Assembly: GCA_017964255.1 (NCBI GenBank)
Contig: JAGCSI010000140.1
Span: forward strand, 1 to 37,706
Reading direction: 5' to 3'
Source of the DNA: Bacteroidales bacterium
GTDB lineage: Bacteria > Bacteroidota > Bacteroidia > Bacteroidales > WCHB1-69
DNA length: 37,706 bases
The position numbers and the translations under genes are program-made. This document shows positions 25,545 through 34,390 of the stretch, one piece after another. Position 1 is the first letter of the stretch; each line of letters opens with the position of its first letter. Below the pieces are notes generated by a model that was not told the origin of the DNA, made no database searches, and saw only the letters and a program-made list of their open reading frames with translations.

Positions 25545-25961
25545 ATGATACAATCTTTCGCCAAAATAATTCAACTCACAAAAATAACAGATCCTCGCGG
25601 GAATCTTTCTGTCATAGAACAGTGCAAAGATTTTCCGTTTGAGATTAAAAGAACATATTGGATTTATGACGTTCCAGGTGGTGAATGCCGCGGCGGACAT
25701 GCTTTCAAACAAAATGAGGAATTTATTGTTGCCTTGTCCGGTTCGTTTCAGGTCATTGTTGATGATGGGAAGCAAAAACAAACATTCACACTTAACCGCT
25801 CATACTATGGTCTATATGTGCCCGCAGGCCTTTGGAGAGAAATGGACAACTTCTCCACCAACTCTGTAGCTTTAGAGTTTGGCTCCTTACATTATGCCCC
25901 TGAAGACTATATACGTAATTACGAAGATTTCCTAAAACTAAAACAAGATGGAAAATTATAA
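25545..25961 (+). CDS. FdtA-like cupin, altered active site
   Basis: The 138-residue product belongs to the sugar 3,4-ketoisomerase (FdtA/QdtA, WxcM-like) cupins: DPRGNLSVIEQ, PFEIKRTYWIYDVPGGECRGGHAFK, YYGLYVPAGLWREMDNFS and DYIRNYEDF are family segments. FdtA uses a His-Ala-His motif; here it reads His52-Ala-Phe54, so one active-site His is replaced. It may be a structural partner of the next gene's product, have a changed activity, or be a non-catalytic sugar-binding subunit. I chose ATG 25545; a TTG at 25530 overlaps the upstream stop. It overlaps the next gene by 14 bases. The two may act as a pair. Confidence 0.85.
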   Translation: MIQSFAKIIQLTKITDPRGNLSVIEQCKDFPFEIKRTYWIYDVPGGECRGGHAFKQNEEFIVALSGSFQVIVDDGKQKQTFTLNRSYYGLYVPAGLWREMDNFSTNSVALEFGSLHYAPEDYIRNYEDFLKLKQDGKL

Positions 25962-26373
25962 TGTATTTGACTGCTCTATAATAGAATTTGACCGCCACCA
26001 TAGCGATCGGAAAGGAAATCTCACAGTGGTGGAGAACGGCACAACTTTGCCCTTCGATGTAAAGAGAGTTTATTATATTTATGACATTCCTGGTGGAGAG
26101 AGTCGTGGCGCACATGCCCACAAAGAATTGGAACAACTCATAGTAGCCGCATCAGGCTCATTTACAGTAACACTTGACGACGGAAAGTGTAAACGTAGTT
26201 TCCTTCTCAATCATCCATATCAAGGATTATATGTCAAACCTGGCATGTGGCGAGATTTAGCAGATTTCTCTTCAGGAGCGGTAGCTATGGTACTTGCCTC
26301 TGAAGTATACCAAAAAGAAGACTATATTAGAGATTATAACGAATTCTTGAATTATAAAAATAACAGGATATGA
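25948..26373 (+). CDS. FdtA/QdtA-like NDP-4-keto-6-deoxyhexose 3,4-ketoisomerase
   Basis: The 141-residue product matches FdtA-type cupins over its whole length: DRKGNLTVVEN, PFDVKRVYYIYDIPGGESRGAHAHKELEQ with the intact His56-Ala-His58 pair, a single cupin barrel, and GLYVKPGMWRDLADFSSG. FdtA moves the keto group of dTDP-4-keto-6-deoxyglucose from C4 to C3, preparing it for a 3-amino sugar. No rmlA or rmlB is in the window, so the substrate must come from elsewhere. A DegT-type aminotransferase at 31585-32697 could complete the pathway. It is the second of two tandem cupins and overlaps the following ATP-grasp gene by ATGA. Confidence 0.85.
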   Translation: MENYNVFDCSIIEFDRHHSDRKGNLTVVENGTTLPFDVKRVYYIYDIPGGESRGAHAHKELEQLIVAASGSFTVTLDDGKCKRSFLLNHPYQGLYVKPGMWRDLADFSSGAVAMVLASEVYQKEDYIRDYNEFLNYKNNRI

Positions 26374-27440
26374 GTAAAATTTTAATTGCCGGGTGTGGTG
26401 GTGCACCCTCAGAAGGAGTAGTAAAATCATTACTCGCAGCAAATGATGGGGATGAAGTAATCGGTATGGGAAGTGAACCCACAGACTTGATTTTATCAAA
26501 AGCACAAAAAAAATATGTAGTTCCCTATTCCAATACAACAGAATATAAGGGTAAACTTTTCAAGATATTTGAAAAAGAAAAGCCAAATATGCTTCATGCC
26601 CAGAATGACTTGGAAATCTATGCCATCTCAAAGATACGCCAAGATATTCAGCAGGCAGGAGTAAAGCTGTTCATGCCAAGTCACGAAACGATAGACACTT
26701 GTGTCAACAAGTTCAAATCATACAACAAGTGGGTAAAAGCCGGTGTAAAGGTTCCTCAGAATATCTTTATTAATAACGAAGATGATTTAAAGCGAGCTTT
26801 TAATGAACTGTCAAATCAGGAAGGAATGATATGGCTTCGTTCAGGTGATATAGCCGGTGGTGGAAGAGGAGCTTTGCCAACGAATGATTATGAGTTTGCC
26901 AAAAGATGGATCAACAGATTCAAAGGTTGGGGAAACTTTATGGCGGCAGAAATGCTCACCAAGGACACCGTCACCTTTCTTTCCATTTGGTACCAAGGAG
27001 AACTAGTTGTTGCACAAACCAGAATCAGAAAAGGATGGGAGCATGGCAACAGAACTCTTTCTGGAGTAACGGGTGTTACAAAAGTTGGTCAAACCTATTC
27101 CGATGACAAAGTAACTGAGATATCTATAAACGCTATAAAAGCGATAGATGAACGTCCTCACGGTATCTTTGGAGTAGATATGGCATACGATACGGCAGGT
27201 GTGCCTAATCCGACAGAAATTAACATTGCAAGGTTTTTCACCACTGTTTTTTTCTTCACCACCGCAGGATTAAATATGCCTAAAATTTACAAGGACATAT
27301 GCCTCTATGAACGTTTCCCGTCATTAGAAAAGAAAATCAACCCTCTTCCTGACGGACTCATGTGGATGAGAGGTATGGACACAGCACCACGATTGGTAAC
27401 AAACGAGATAATGCAAGAGGAATTGATTCTAAATTATTGA
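26370..27440 (+). CDS. stand-alone ATP-grasp ligase
   Basis: The 356-residue product is a CarB-like ATP-grasp protein. It has a pre-ATP-grasp domain (ILIAGCGGAPSEGVVKSL), an ATP-binding glycine-rich loop SGDIAGGGRGALP (about residues 158-170) and the metal-binding Glu283 and Asn285 in PNPTEINIARF. It is a different subtype from the ligase half of the fusion at 21654: ATP loop and C-terminal region are distinct. It is followed by a separate SDR gene and a HAD gene. Probably it joins a carboxylic acid to an amino sugar or activates a carboxylate for the SDR's product. Substrate unknown. It overlaps the cupin gene by four bases. Confidence 0.8.
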   Translation: MSKILIAGCGGAPSEGVVKSLLAANDGDEVIGMGSEPTDLILSKAQKKYVVPYSNTTEYKGKLFKIFEKEKPNMLHAQNDLEIYAISKIRQDIQQAGVKLFMPSHETIDTCVNKFKSYNKWVKAGVKVPQNIFINNEDDLKRAFNELSNQEGMIWLRSGDIAGGGRGALPTNDYEFAKRWINRFKGWGNFMAAEMLTKDTVTFLSIWYQGELVVAQTRIRKGWEHGNRTLSGVTGVTKVGQTYSDDKVTEISINAIKAIDERPHGIFGVDMAYDTAGVPNPTEINIARFFTTVFFFTTAGLNMPKIYKDICLYERFPSLEKKINPLPDGLMWMRGMDTAPRLVTNEIMQEELILNY

Positions 27441-27446
27441 TAATAA

Positions 27447-28328
27447 ATGAAGATTCTTATCACAGGTTGTTCTGGTTTTGTTGGCAAGGCCGTTTTGAAA
27501 AGAATTTCAAGCAATTCTTCCGACAATCAAATATTTCTTTTATCCTCAAAAGAGAATCATTTATATTACACATACATATATAAAAAAACAGATGAGAAAT
27601 ATTATTGGATAATACCTGATGATTTTGATATTATTGTCCATATAGGTGCTTGGACACCTAAATCAACCAGCGAAGCACAGAATATAGATAAAGGATTTGA
27701 CAATATTCTATTCACAAAAACATTATTACAATCTCAAAAGCATCTAAAAAGAATTGTTTTCATTAGCACACTTGATGTATATGCAGCCACATCTGAAATA
27801 ATCAGAGAAAGCTCTATTGTTAAACCAATCTCAATCTATGGATATTCCAAACTATATTGTGAGGAGATGGTAAGTTCATGGGCTAAACAAAACAATATTG
27901 AATGTTGCATTTTACGATTGGGGCACATTTATGGTGTTGGTGAAGCCGAATATAAGAAATTGATTCCCATACTAATTCGACAAGGACTAACCGATAGTGC
28001 TATCAATATTTTTTCATCTGGCAATGAGCTCAGAAGTTTTCTGAACATTGACGATTGTGCTGACATAATTTGGCAAGCAACTATCGGACACATGCAAGGA
28101 CTATACAATGTTGTATCTGGACATTCTGTAAGCGTGAAGGAGATTGCACAAACAATCAAACGGCTTACAGAGTCGAATAGTGAGGTTATCATTCAAAATC
28201 AACCAATTGAAACAAGGGACTGTGTTTTCGACAATTCTCATCTGAAAAGCGCTTTCAAAATACAAGAGAAACCGTTAGAAGAAGGAATCAAAGAAGAAAT
28301 TGAATATTTCAAAGGATTATCAGAATGA
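27447..28328 (+). CDS. NAD-dependent epimerase/dehydratase (extended SDR)
   Basis: The 293-residue product has the glycine loop GCSGFVG (residues 7-13) and the active-site residues Ser107 in FISTLDVY and Tyr131-x-x-x-Lys135 in IYGYSKLYCEE. HIYGVGE and SFLNIDDCADII are normal features of NDP-sugar epimerases and reductases. The exact reaction is not readable. The gene lies six bases after the ATP-grasp gene, giving the same domain order as the fusion protein at 21654-23654 but as separate chains. It is notably AT-rich with many AAA, ATA and TTA codons compared with legB or legC, which suggests a different origin. It overlaps the HAD gene by ATGA. Confidence 0.82.
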   Translation: MKILITGCSGFVGKAVLKRISSNSSDNQIFLLSSKENHLYYTYIYKKTDEKYYWIIPDDFDIIVHIGAWTPKSTSEAQNIDKGFDNILFTKTLLQSQKHLKRIVFISTLDVYAATSEIIRESSIVKPISIYGYSKLYCEEMVSSWAKQNNIECCILRLGHIYGVGEAEYKKLIPILIRQGLTDSAINIFSSGNELRSFLNIDDCADIIWQATIGHMQGLYNVVSGHSVSVKEIAQTIKRLTESNSEVIIQNQPIETRDCVFDNSHLKSAFKIQEKPLEEGIKEEIEYFKGLSE

Positions 28329-28945
28329 ACATTTTCTTTGATATAGATGGAACATTATGGGACTCACAAGACAGATTATACAGTCTGTTTTGTGATTTGG
28401 TTCCCAAAAACACATTGTCCAAAGTTGAATATTGGTCGTTAAAACGAGCAAAAATAACAAATGAAGATATTCTTCGGAAGTATTTCTCATATTCAGAAGA
28501 CGACGTTAAAATCTTTACAGCTAATTGGATGAGCTTGATTGAAACCCCAGAGTATTTGAGGAAAGACATTCTGTTTCCATTTACCATAAATACTCTTAAA
28601 GATTTGAATCAATGTGGTTACAATATTTACTATGTAACGCTTCGACAATTCGCAGATAGAGTTTTAGCAGAAATTTCAGAGAAGGGCATAGATATTTATT
28701 GTAAAAAATGTTTGGTCAGTGAAGCAAAGACCTCAAAAGAAACATTAGTTAAAAACTCCGGCATTTCTTTATCCGAAAGTGATATCTTTGTAGGTGATAC
28801 AGGTATTGATATTATGACAGGCAAGGTTCTTGGGATTCGAACAGTGGCAGTGTTAAGTGGATTTAGAAATAAACAAATTTTGACCGAATATTCCCCCAAT
28901 ATTATTATTAATGACATATCCGGATTAAAATCACTTTTAAAGTGA
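28325..28945 (+). CDS. HAD-superfamily phosphatase
   Basis: The 206-residue product has HAD motif I as FFDIDGTLWD (nucleophile Asp6, acid-base Asp8) and motif IV as FVGDTGIDIMTG, with a helical cap between them of the phosphoglycolate-phosphatase (GPH) type. It likely removes a phosphate from a small sugar or acyl phosphate. In this setting it may dephosphorylate an intermediate of the ATP-grasp/SDR module. It is the last gene of the plus-strand glycan block and is convergent with the YfhO-type gene 83 bases away. Composition is AT-rich like the SDR before it. Confidence 0.82.
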   Translation: MNIFFDIDGTLWDSQDRLYSLFCDLVPKNTLSKVEYWSLKRAKITNEDILRKYFSYSEDDVKIFTANWMSLIETPEYLRKDILFPFTINTLKDLNQCGYNIYYVTLRQFADRVLAEISEKGIDIYCKKCLVSEAKTSKETLVKNSGISLSESDIFVGDTGIDIMTGKVLGIRTVAVLSGFRNKQILTEYSPNIIINDISGLKSLLK

Positions 28946-29028
28946 TCAACATTCCTTTTTTATCATTAACAGTAATAACCACTCTTCATAACAAAGAGAA
29001 TACTAAAGCTGTTACTCGTGTTGTAAAT

Positions 29029-31569
29029 TTACGCGGGTAAGGTTTCTTTCCTCTTTCTCACACTCTTATAGATAGCAAAGCCTAAAATACTCAGTATGGT
29101 CAGATTCATCACATACTTGCATGCAATGGCTATCTTACCCCATTTTTCCATCGTAGCGGGACGGAACTCAAAGCGGATATGGTGTTTGCCAGCAGGCACA
29201 TTCAAGGCTCGTAAAGTATAGTTGGCTCTGAAATGTTCCTTGGGCTGGCCGTCAATATATGCGTTCCACCCGTAGGGATAATAAATCTCCGAAAAGACAG
29301 CAATACCATCTTCTGAAGCCGTGTAATCATATTCCACATAATCAGGGGCATATTTAGTGAGGCTAATCTGAGCTTCACTGTCATGGTGAGGACGGAAGTC
29401 CTTGACAAAATCCTGGAACTTGACATCCGTCACCAACGTATTATGCAAATCTATCGTATTCAAAGCATCAGACTCTTCGTTAGGAGTCTGTGCAATCACC
29501 ACCTGGTCCACAAACCAGGCATTGCCCATGGCATTCGGGTTCTCTACAATCATAGGATTTTCGGGATTCAGAATGGCATATTTCATATTCATCATGTTAA
29601 GCACTGGATAGCCTGTGGTATCACTCGGTCTTAATAACAAGTTATTACCTTGTTGCATGATGGACTTATACATGGGATTGATTTCTGAGGTAAGATGCGC
29701 ATCGATTAAATCCTGGTAACGGCGCAATTTGGCTGCGCTATAACCACCTATGGATTTGAAATAATATGAGGTTCTGGAATCGTTAAACGGTCCCTGTGGG
29801 TCAGTCAGATTGAACACACGATAACTCAAATTATCCTTTTCTTTGTTCAAAATAGTTTCCTCCCAAGGTTTTTTATCAAAATAGGCTTTGTAATTTTTCT
29901 CTTTCACAAAATTGTCATCATTGAAAAACTTACGGTCAATAGGCCACATATCCACCAAAACAAGCACTCCCAAAATAGCGGCGAAGTAGCCAAATTTCAA
30001 TTTTTCCTGCACATATAGCCACAGCACACCTGCTCCTAAAAGTACGAATATCAGAGAGCGAATAGCACTGGTTCTGAGGATTGAGGCACGCTCGGCAATT
30101 ACTGCCGCCGACAACCAATCTGGCCATTGGGCGAAAATATCCGCATCTCTTCCCCAGGAATAATCCAAAAAGTAACTGGCCACAAATGCCAATAGACAAA
30201 TTCCCGTGGTGACGGCTGCGGAAATATAGACACTTTTAACCACTTCTTTTTTCTCCACTTTTTTCTCCATAATTTCGCGCAAAGCCAAAAATCCGAGCAA
30301 AGGAATAGTGATTTCCGCTACCACTAATATCGATTCCACCGCCCTAAACTTGGTGTACATCGGGAAATATTTGGCAAAGAATTCCTGCAAAGGCATAAAG
30401 TTATAACCCCATGAAAGAAGGATAGCAAAGATAGTAGCCGCTAACAATGCCCATTTGTAAGGTCCCTTGACAATCAACAGGCCCAAAACAAACAAAAAGC
30501 AAATAATGGCTCCGGCATATACAGGACCAGAAGTTCCTTCCACACCACCCCAATAAGTAGGCATGCCCTTGCAATACTCCTCCGCCTGCCGTCTGGATAT
30601 ACCATGTTGCACCATGGACTGATAGATATTCGAATTAGTACCCACATTGTACGCTGAGGCATAACCTTTTGCACCTGGAATAAGCAAGGTTGTTGTTTCA
30701 CCGATACCATAGCTATATTGTGTGATATAGGTCAAATCCAGTCCAGATGTTTTATTCACAGCATCCTCTTCCTTCTCCAATTCAGAGTGTCCACCTCTCA
30801 TAGTCTCTTTAGCATACTCTTTATTTACCATAATATAAGCACTTTGAGTACCCACACCCACGCCAATGCAAACAGCGAAGACAAGTGTGCCAATCACAAA
30901 GTCCTTCCATCGTTTCTCGCGGATATGTACAAACAGTTCCGCACAAAACAACAAGCCAATTAGCATAAAGATGTAATAGGTCATCTGCGGATGTGCCATT
31001 ATACCCAAAGATGTGTATATCAACGTAATAGCAGCACCCCAACCATATTTTTTCTGGTAAATGAGATAGAAACCACCAATAATTGGAGCGAGTAATCCGA
31101 GTGCAATCACCTTGGAATTATGCCCAGCAGGAATAATAAGAAGAAAATATGTAGACAAAGTAATGGCAATGGCTCCAATAATAGAAAGCCATTCATTGAC
31201 TTTAAATGCTCTTAAAAGGATAAAAAAACCAATAAAATACCCAATTAAAAGATATAGCAACCCACTAAATCCCAAATGAGTAATAAACGCATAGGGGATG
31301 TCAATCGCTGGAGTTGGATATTCCGCACCACCGATTTGATAAGAAGGCATACCACCGAACATCGATCCTGTCCACCAACTGACCTCACCTGTCTTTTGAT
31401 GATACTCTACTATTTCTTGCGACATGCCTTTGCCACTGATTTGGTCACCTGCCTGCAAGACTTTTCCATCAAAAACTTGCGGAGCCGAGTATATAAGAGT
31501 CAAAATAACGAAAATGACAAGGGCTGCCAAATAAGGGATAATTTTTTTTACTGGATTTTGTTTATTCAT
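29029..31569 (-). CDS. YfhO-family multi-spanning membrane protein
   Basis: The 846-residue product has one N-terminal membrane segment, then about ten more to residue about 540, a soluble C-terminal domain (about 545-815), and a last hydrophobic segment with a basic tail. This is the layout of YfhO-type proteins, distant relatives of GT-C glycosyltransferases that use polyprenyl-phosphate sugars. An acidic/metal-site-like region follows the first segment (QVFDGKVLQAGDQISGKGM), and WWTGSMFGGMPSYQIG is typical of Bacteroidota members. The role is probably transfer of a sugar on the outer face of the inner membrane to a polymer. It lies 15 bases after the aminotransferase gene, so they form a two-gene operon. 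Confidence 0.8.
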   Translation of the reverse strand: MNKQNPVKKIIPYLAALVIFVILTLIYSAPQVFDGKVLQAGDQISGKGMSQEIVEYHQKTGEVSWWTGSMFGGMPSYQIGGAEYPTPAIDIPYAFITHLGFSGLLYLLIGYFIGFFILLRAFKVNEWLSIIGAIAITLSTYFLLIIPAGHNSKVIALGLLAPIIGGFYLIYQKKYGWGAAITLIYTSLGIMAHPQMTYYIFMLIGLLFCAELFVHIREKRWKDFVIGTLVFAVCIGVGVGTQSAYIMVNKEYAKETMRGGHSELEKEEDAVNKTSGLDLTYITQYSYGIGETTTLLIPGAKGYASAYNVGTNSNIYQSMVQHGISRRQAEEYCKGMPTYWGGVEGTSGPVYAGAIICFLFVLGLLIVKGPYKWALLAATIFAILLSWGYNFMPLQEFFAKYFPMYTKFRAVESILVVAEITIPLLGFLALREIMEKKVEKKEVVKSVYISAAVTTGICLLAFVASYFLDYSWGRDADIFAQWPDWLSAAVIAERASILRTSAIRSLIFVLLGAGVLWLYVQEKLKFGYFAAILGVLVLVDMWPIDRKFFNDDNFVKEKNYKAYFDKKPWEETILNKEKDNLSYRVFNLTDPQGPFNDSRTSYYFKSIGGYSAAKLRRYQDLIDAHLTSEINPMYKSIMQQGNNLLLRPSDTTGYPVLNMMNMKYAILNPENPMIVENPNAMGNAWFVDQVVIAQTPNEESDALNTIDLHNTLVTDVKFQDFVKDFRPHHDSEAQISLTKYAPDYVEYDYTASEDGIAVFSEIYYPYGWNAYIDGQPKEHFRANYTLRALNVPAGKHHIRFEFRPATMEKWGKIAIACKYVMNLTILSILGFAIYKSVRKRKETLPA

Positions 31570-31584
31570 AATTATCTTAAATTT

Positions 31585-32697
31585 CTATTTTACAATACAG
31601 TTCAATACCCGCTCCAAATCGGCTTCCGTGAGGCCGTAATACATGGGGAGGCAAATTACCTGGTCGGCAATGCGTGTGGCCACAGGCAAATTGGCCGGAT
31701 TAGAAGATTCCAATCCTTTATACGTGTCGAATGTGCTGATTAGTGGATAGAAATACCTGCGTCCCAACACATTATCATCTTTCATTTTGAAATACAGCTC
31801 ATCCCGGCTCATGCCATATTCCTCCGCATTGATCAGAATGGGGAAGTATGCATAGTTATGACGCACACCAGGCATATCCTCAAACACTTTCACACCTTTA
31901 ACTTGCCGCAACGCCTGCCGGTAATAATCCGCCACCTTATGCCGCGCCTCTATGGCCTGGTCCACCTGCTTGAGGTTGAGCAAACCATAAGCCGAACGGA
32001 TCTCATCCATCTTGCTGTTGATACCGGGGGCTACCACCTCAGTTTCGCCATTGAAGCCGAAGTTCTTCAGAAAGTCAATCTTCTTCTTGGTCTCCGCATC
32101 GTGGCAAACAAGGGCACCACCTTCCACCGTGTTGAACACCTTGGTGGCATGGAAACTCAATGTGGACATGTCACCAGCCTGCAGAATGCTCTCCCCGTTC
32201 ACGCGCACCCCAAAAGTATGAGCCGCATCATAAATCACCTTGAGCTTATGTTTGGCGGCAATAGCCTGTATTTTTTCGGTATCACAAGGCATTCCATAAC
32301 AATGCACCGGCATGATGGCCGTGGTCTTGTCCGTAATTGCCGCCTCAATTTTATCCGGATTGAGATTGCACGTAGCAGGATCAATATCCACAAAAACCGG
32401 TTTGATGCCATTCCACCATAACGCATGGGTCGTTGCGACAAAGCTATAAGGGGTTGTGATAACTTCTCCCTTGATACCCAAAGCCTGCAAAGCGGTAATC
32501 AGCGGAAGGGTTCCATTGGTAAACAAGGAAACATACTCCACTCCCAAATACTCCGCAAGAGCCGACTCCAACTGTCTATGAAACTGACCGTTATTGGTAA
32601 TCCACTTACTCTTCCATATCTCCTTCAAATAACCCACAAACTCGTCCAACGAAGGGAGCAAAGGAGAGGTCACTGTTATCATTTTCTTGTCTTCCAT
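31585..32697 (-). CDS. DegT/DnrJ/EryC1-family sugar aminotransferase
   Basis: The 370-residue product has LFTNGTLPLITALQAL as PLP-phosphate site, YDAAHTFG with Asp157 for the PLP ring, and Lys186 in FHATKVFNTVEGG as Schiff-base lysine. The N-terminal KWITNNGQFHRQLE pattern resembles VioA-type dTDP-4-keto-6-deoxyglucose 4-aminotransferases, but FdtB-type 3-aminotransferases are close, and FdtA-like cupins in the neighbouring block fit that option. I chose ATG 32697; a TTG at 32703 is possible. It is the first gene of a minus-strand pair with the YfhO-type gene. Family firm, sugar position (C3 or C4) open. Confidence 0.87.
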   Translation of the reverse strand: MEDKKMITVTSPLLPSLDEFVGYLKEIWKSKWITNNGQFHRQLESALAEYLGVEYVSLFTNGTLPLITALQALGIKGEVITTPYSFVATTHALWWNGIKPVFVDIDPATCNLNPDKIEAAITDKTTAIMPVHCYGMPCDTEKIQAIAAKHKLKVIYDAAHTFGVRVNGESILQAGDMSTLSFHATKVFNTVEGGALVCHDAETKKKIDFLKNFGFNGETEVVAPGINSKMDEIRSAYGLLNLKQVDQAIEARHKVADYYRQALRQVKGVKVFEDMPGVRHNYAYFPILINAEEYGMSRDELYFKMKDDNVLGRRYFYPLISTFDTYKGLESSNPANLPVATRIADQVICLPMYYGLTEADLERVLNCIVK

Positions 32698-32727
32698 TGA
32701 CAACTATCTAATTTGATTATTAACTTG

Positions 32728-32735
32728 CAAAAATA
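32728..32735 (-). promoter_or_regulatory. promoter for the aminotransferase-yfhO pair
   Basis: TATTTTTG on the minus strand matches TAnnTTTG and lies about 30 bases upstream of the start. No -33 TTTG is found at 19 bases. The dispersed repeat at 32731-32790 overlaps this promoter. Confidence 0.5.
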
Positions 32736-32790
32736 CGAAAATTTTCAATGTGTTAATTAGCAAATGTGCTAATGTGCCAATTTTTAGGCT
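32731..32790. repeat. intergenic repeat, copy 2
   Basis: The text runs AAATACGAAAATTTTCAATG, TTAATTAGCAAAT, GTGCTAATGTGCCAAT and TTTTTAGGCT. Copy 3 at 35877-35968 has the same ordered blocks with extra internal units, and copy 1 at 1116-1168 shares the TTAATTAGCAAAT and GTGCTAAT parts. It lies in the divergent gap between the aminotransferase and the MBOAT gene. Confidence 0.75.
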
Positions 32791-32852
32791 TTACACACAC
32801 CATCATACTTTACCTAAATCAGATTATACGTTTTTTATATCTGAAAAAAATG

Positions 32853-32860
32853 TAATTTTG
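32853..32860 (+). promoter_or_regulatory. promoter for the MBOAT-SGNH pair
   Basis: TAATTTTG is an exact -7 element, preceded by a T-rich tract around 32831-32836. It lies 85 bases upstream of the MBOAT start, leaving a leader of about 75 bases in which I see no clear structured element. Confidence 0.55.
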
Positions 32861-32944
32861 CAAATTAAAGTCATTCCCTCCATTGTTAAGGGTGTATGTT
32901 ATAGAAACTGTTTTTTTCAAGACAAAAATTCAAACCATAATTAA

Positions 32945-34378
32945 ATGCTTTTCAACTCTTTCTCATTTGGTTTCTTTCTGATAATCACCTATTTGCTTTA
33001 TTGGCTAATATTCAATAAGAATGTTAGGATTCGGAATTTTTTCATCTTGGCCGCCAGTTATTTTTTCTATGGATTTTGGAACTGGAAATTACTGATTCTG
33101 ATTGTCATTGTTTCCGCGACAGACTTTGTTTTCGGTTCTTTAATCCACAAAGAGGAAAGTGTTTCGCGACGAAAAATATACCTTGCGACCTCTCTTATCA
33201 TCAACCTGGGAATATTGGGGTTCTTCAAGTACTGTAATTTTTTCATTGACAGTTTTTATTCCCTCCTGCATTTATTTGGTTCAAACGCCACCTTCACACC
33301 ACTGAACATCATCCTGCCTGTAGGTATCAGTTTTTATACATTCCAAGGCTTAAGCTATGTACTGGACATTTACTATCGTAAATTTGAGCCGACAAAAGAC
33401 GTGGTGGCATTTTTTGCGTTTCTATCTTTCTTTCCACAGCTCATCGCTGGCCCGATTGAACGAGCACGTGACCTTCTGCCACAGTTTTCCACTCCTAAAT
33501 CATTTGACTACGACTCGACTCGCAAAGGACTTTTCCTGATTGCCATAGGCCTTTTCAAAAAAATTGTGATTGCCGACAGACTTGCCATTTATGTTGATTC
33601 CGTTTATGCGAATGTTTCAACCGTGCATGGGTTACCCGCTCTGATGGCGGCGCTTTTCTTCACCTTCCAACTGTACCTTGATTTCTCCGCATACTCCCAA
33701 ATCGCTATCGGAACCGCACGCTTGTTCGGTTTCAAACTGAGCACTAATTTCAACAAACCATACTTGGCAACCTCCTTCAAAGACTTCTGGGCGCGATGGC
33801 ACATTACACTTACCAACTGGTTCCGCGATTATCTTTATTTCCCACTCGGAGGTAACAGAAAAGGCAAAATCAGAACTTACCTCAACGTTATTATTGTCTT
33901 TACTGTCAGTGGTTTATGGCATGGAGCCTCTTGGAATTTTGTATTATGGGGCTTCCTTAACGGTATTTTCCTTGCTGTTTTCGACAAGGCTTTTCATCTG
34001 AATCCGAAAAATGTTTTTGCGAAAATCGGAAGTTGCCTGTTTGTCACTGGCTTATGGGGACTTTCTCTGATATTTTTCCGTGCCGGAACTTTCTCCGATG
34101 CAATCACACTATTCGGTAATCTTGGTTTTGGAAACGTAGGAGACCTGTTCAACCACGGCTTCGACCAAACAGAATTCAAATTCACCATATTCTTACTAGT
34201 TGGCTTGATGCTTATGGAACTATTGCTGAAAAGAAAGCAAGAAAAAGTGGAGGATTTTTTCTTCAACAAATTCTTCCCGTTACGCTGGACAGTCTATATC
34301 ATCATTATTCTTGCCACGATATATTTAGGTGTATATGGCGTGGGAAGTGACAACACCTTTATCTATTTCCAATTTTAA
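32945..34378 (+). CDS. MBOAT-family O-acyltransferase, AlgI-like
   Basis: The 477-residue product is a polytopic membrane protein with about ten or more hydrophobic segments. The family marks are PVGISFYTFQGLSYVLDIY, FFPQLIAGPIERA, DFWARWHITLTNWFRDYLYFPLGGNRKG (His286) and GLWHGASWNFVLWG with the invariant His326. AlgI-type MBOAT proteins pass acyl groups, usually acetyl, across the membrane to a partner that acylates an extracellular polysaccharide. The next gene, 12 bases downstream, encodes an SGNH-like membrane-anchored protein, as expected for such a pair. It probably O-acetylates the glycan made by the neighbouring genes; the acceptor is inferred from position only. Confidence 0.92.
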   Translation: MLFNSFSFGFFLIITYLLYWLIFNKNVRIRNFFILAASYFFYGFWNWKLLILIVIVSATDFVFGSLIHKEESVSRRKIYLATSLIINLGILGFFKYCNFFIDSFYSLLHLFGSNATFTPLNIILPVGISFYTFQGLSYVLDIYYRKFEPTKDVVAFFAFLSFFPQLIAGPIERARDLLPQFSTPKSFDYDSTRKGLFLIAIGLFKKIVIADRLAIYVDSVYANVSTVHGLPALMAALFFTFQLYLDFSAYSQIAIGTARLFGFKLSTNFNKPYLATSFKDFWARWHITLTNWFRDYLYFPLGGNRKGKIRTYLNVIIVFTVSGLWHGASWNFVLWGFLNGIFLAVFDKAFHLNPKNVFAKIGSCLFVTGLWGLSLIFFRAGTFSDAITLFGNLGFGNVGDLFNHGFDQTEFKFTIFLLVGLMLMELLLKRKQEKVEDFFFNKFFPLRWTVYIIIILATIYLGVYGVGSDNTFIYFQF

Positions 34379-34390
34379 TACTGAAAGATC

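Noticed and set aside
28946..29028. Bidirectional terminator between convergent genes
   Set aside because: A CTCTT/AAGAG stem (28982-28998) with weak outer pairing is present, but no T tract follows in either direction, so it was not listed.
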